From NCBI GenBank assembly GCA_050736615.1, contig JBOHWL010000095.1:1-13415 (forward strand): DNA of 13,415 nt. The letters run 5' to 3'. The DNA comes from JBOHWJ01 sp050736615. GTDB lineage: Bacteria; Desulfobacterota; Binatia; Binatales; Binataceae. The translations under genes and the position numbers were made by a program. A model generated the notes under the pieces. It was not told the DNA's origin. It saw only the letters and a list, made by a program, of their open reading frames with translations, and searched no databases. Positions 13,113 through 13,415 of the stretch are shown one piece after another; positions within the stretch are counted from its first letter, which is position 1, and each line of letters begins with the position of its first letter.

Positions 13113-13415
13113 ATGAAGATCGGACTATTTGCGATTGGCTCCGGGCGCATGGCAGGAGCGGCGGCGTACAAGTCGATCGCGGTCAATGCGGAACGATTGG
13201 GCTTCGCCACCTTGTGGGCGCCCGAGCACGTGGTGCTGCTCGACCAATACAGTTCGCGCTATCCCTATTCCCAGGACGGCGCGCTGCCGGCACCGACCAC
13301 GGCTCCCATTCTCGATCCATTTTTGGCGCTGACCTGCGCTGCCACGGTGACTTCGAAAATCCGGCTGGCGACCGGCATCTGCCTGGTCCCCGAACACAAC
13401 CCACTGGTGCTGGCC
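13113..13415 (+). CDS. LLM-class F420-dependent oxidoreductase, 5' part
   Basis: The first 101 residues of a luciferase-like monooxygenase-family protein are present; the right window edge cuts the gene, and the family is usually about 280-350 residues. The TIM-barrel start MKIGLFAIG, then AERLGFATLWAPEHVVL (about 26-42), a YPYSQDG segment, DPFLALTCAATVTSKIRLATGI and PEHNPLVLA are characteristic of F420-dependent LLM oxidoreductases of the mycobacterial and Binatota type. AGGAGA lies 7 bases before ATG 13113. F420 rather than FMN as cofactor is inferred from the family, since the diagnostic residues may lie beyond the edge. It is separated from the di-iron operon by 336 bp with strong hairpins, so it probably starts its own transcript, though it may serve a related oxidation. 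Confidence 0.88.
   Translation, partial: MKIGLFAIGSGRMAGAAAYKSIAVNAERLGFATLWAPEHVVLLDQYSSRYPYSQDGALPAPTTAPILDPFLALTCAATVTSKIRLATGICLVPEHNPLVLA

Noticed and set aside
13125..13404. Minus-strand open frames at the right edge
   Set aside because: They lie opposite the clearly conserved start of the LLM oxidoreductase.
1..13415. tRNA genes, CRISPR arrays, insertion sequences, phage or toxin-antitoxin modules
   Set aside because: I saw no cloverleaf with CCA-type end, no regularly spaced repeats, no transposase or integrase motifs, and no small paired genes.

Overview
The window is 13.4 kb of GC-rich bacterial chromosome, densely packed with ordinary housekeeping and accessory-metabolism genes. 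I see no tRNA, rRNA, CRISPR array, insertion sequence or phage gene. The mix of genes fits an uncultured, deep-branching soil or sediment bacterium of the Binatota / Desulfobacterota-like kind: a fused MoaD-MoaE, an F420-type luciferase-like oxidoreductase, paired MaoC dehydratases, non-mevalonate isoprenoid synthesis and B12-type uptake. The phylum is an inference from gene content only.

Layout. (1) 1-1418: the end of a BtuC/FecD-type permease and its ATPase, overlapping by 4 bp and cut by the left edge. (2) 1512-3300: a HAD-family phosphatase and a calcineurin-like metallophosphoesterase on the same strand. (3) 3191-4105, minus strand: a BtuF-like cobalamin-binding protein whose 3' end overlaps the tail of the phosphoesterase gene by 110 bp. 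It probably works with the permease and ATPase. (4) 4106-4249: a divergent intergenic region with nested dyad symmetry, leading to a stand-alone response-regulator receiver domain (4250-4639) and a DUF4440 / NTF2-fold protein (4752-5165). (5) 7419-5174, minus strand: a two-gene operon of a TVP38/VTT membrane protein and a mercuric-reductase-like flavoprotein.

(6) 7515-8736: molybdenum-cofactor genes moaB and a fused moaD-moaE (MoaX type) with the MoaD Gly-Gly buried at residues 81-82. (7) 8849-9793: ispH. (8) 9904-10545: a deoxynucleoside kinase, convergent with a pterin-4a-carbinolamine dehydratase (10852-10550). (9) 11085-12776: a tight three-gene operon of a MaoC-fold subunit lacking the hydratase His, a catalytic MaoC subunit, and a di-iron ferritin-like protein related to PaaA/PaaC. 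(10) 12777-13112: a 336 bp gap with strong hairpins, then the start of an F420-type LLM oxidoreductase that runs off the right edge.

The most promising candidate for something undescribed is the hydratase pair plus complete di-iron protein next to the LLM oxidoreductase, which looks like part of an oxidative acyl-CoA pathway. The VTT-flavoprotein pair and the fused molybdopterin synthase are also worth attention. None of these can be proved new from sequence alone.
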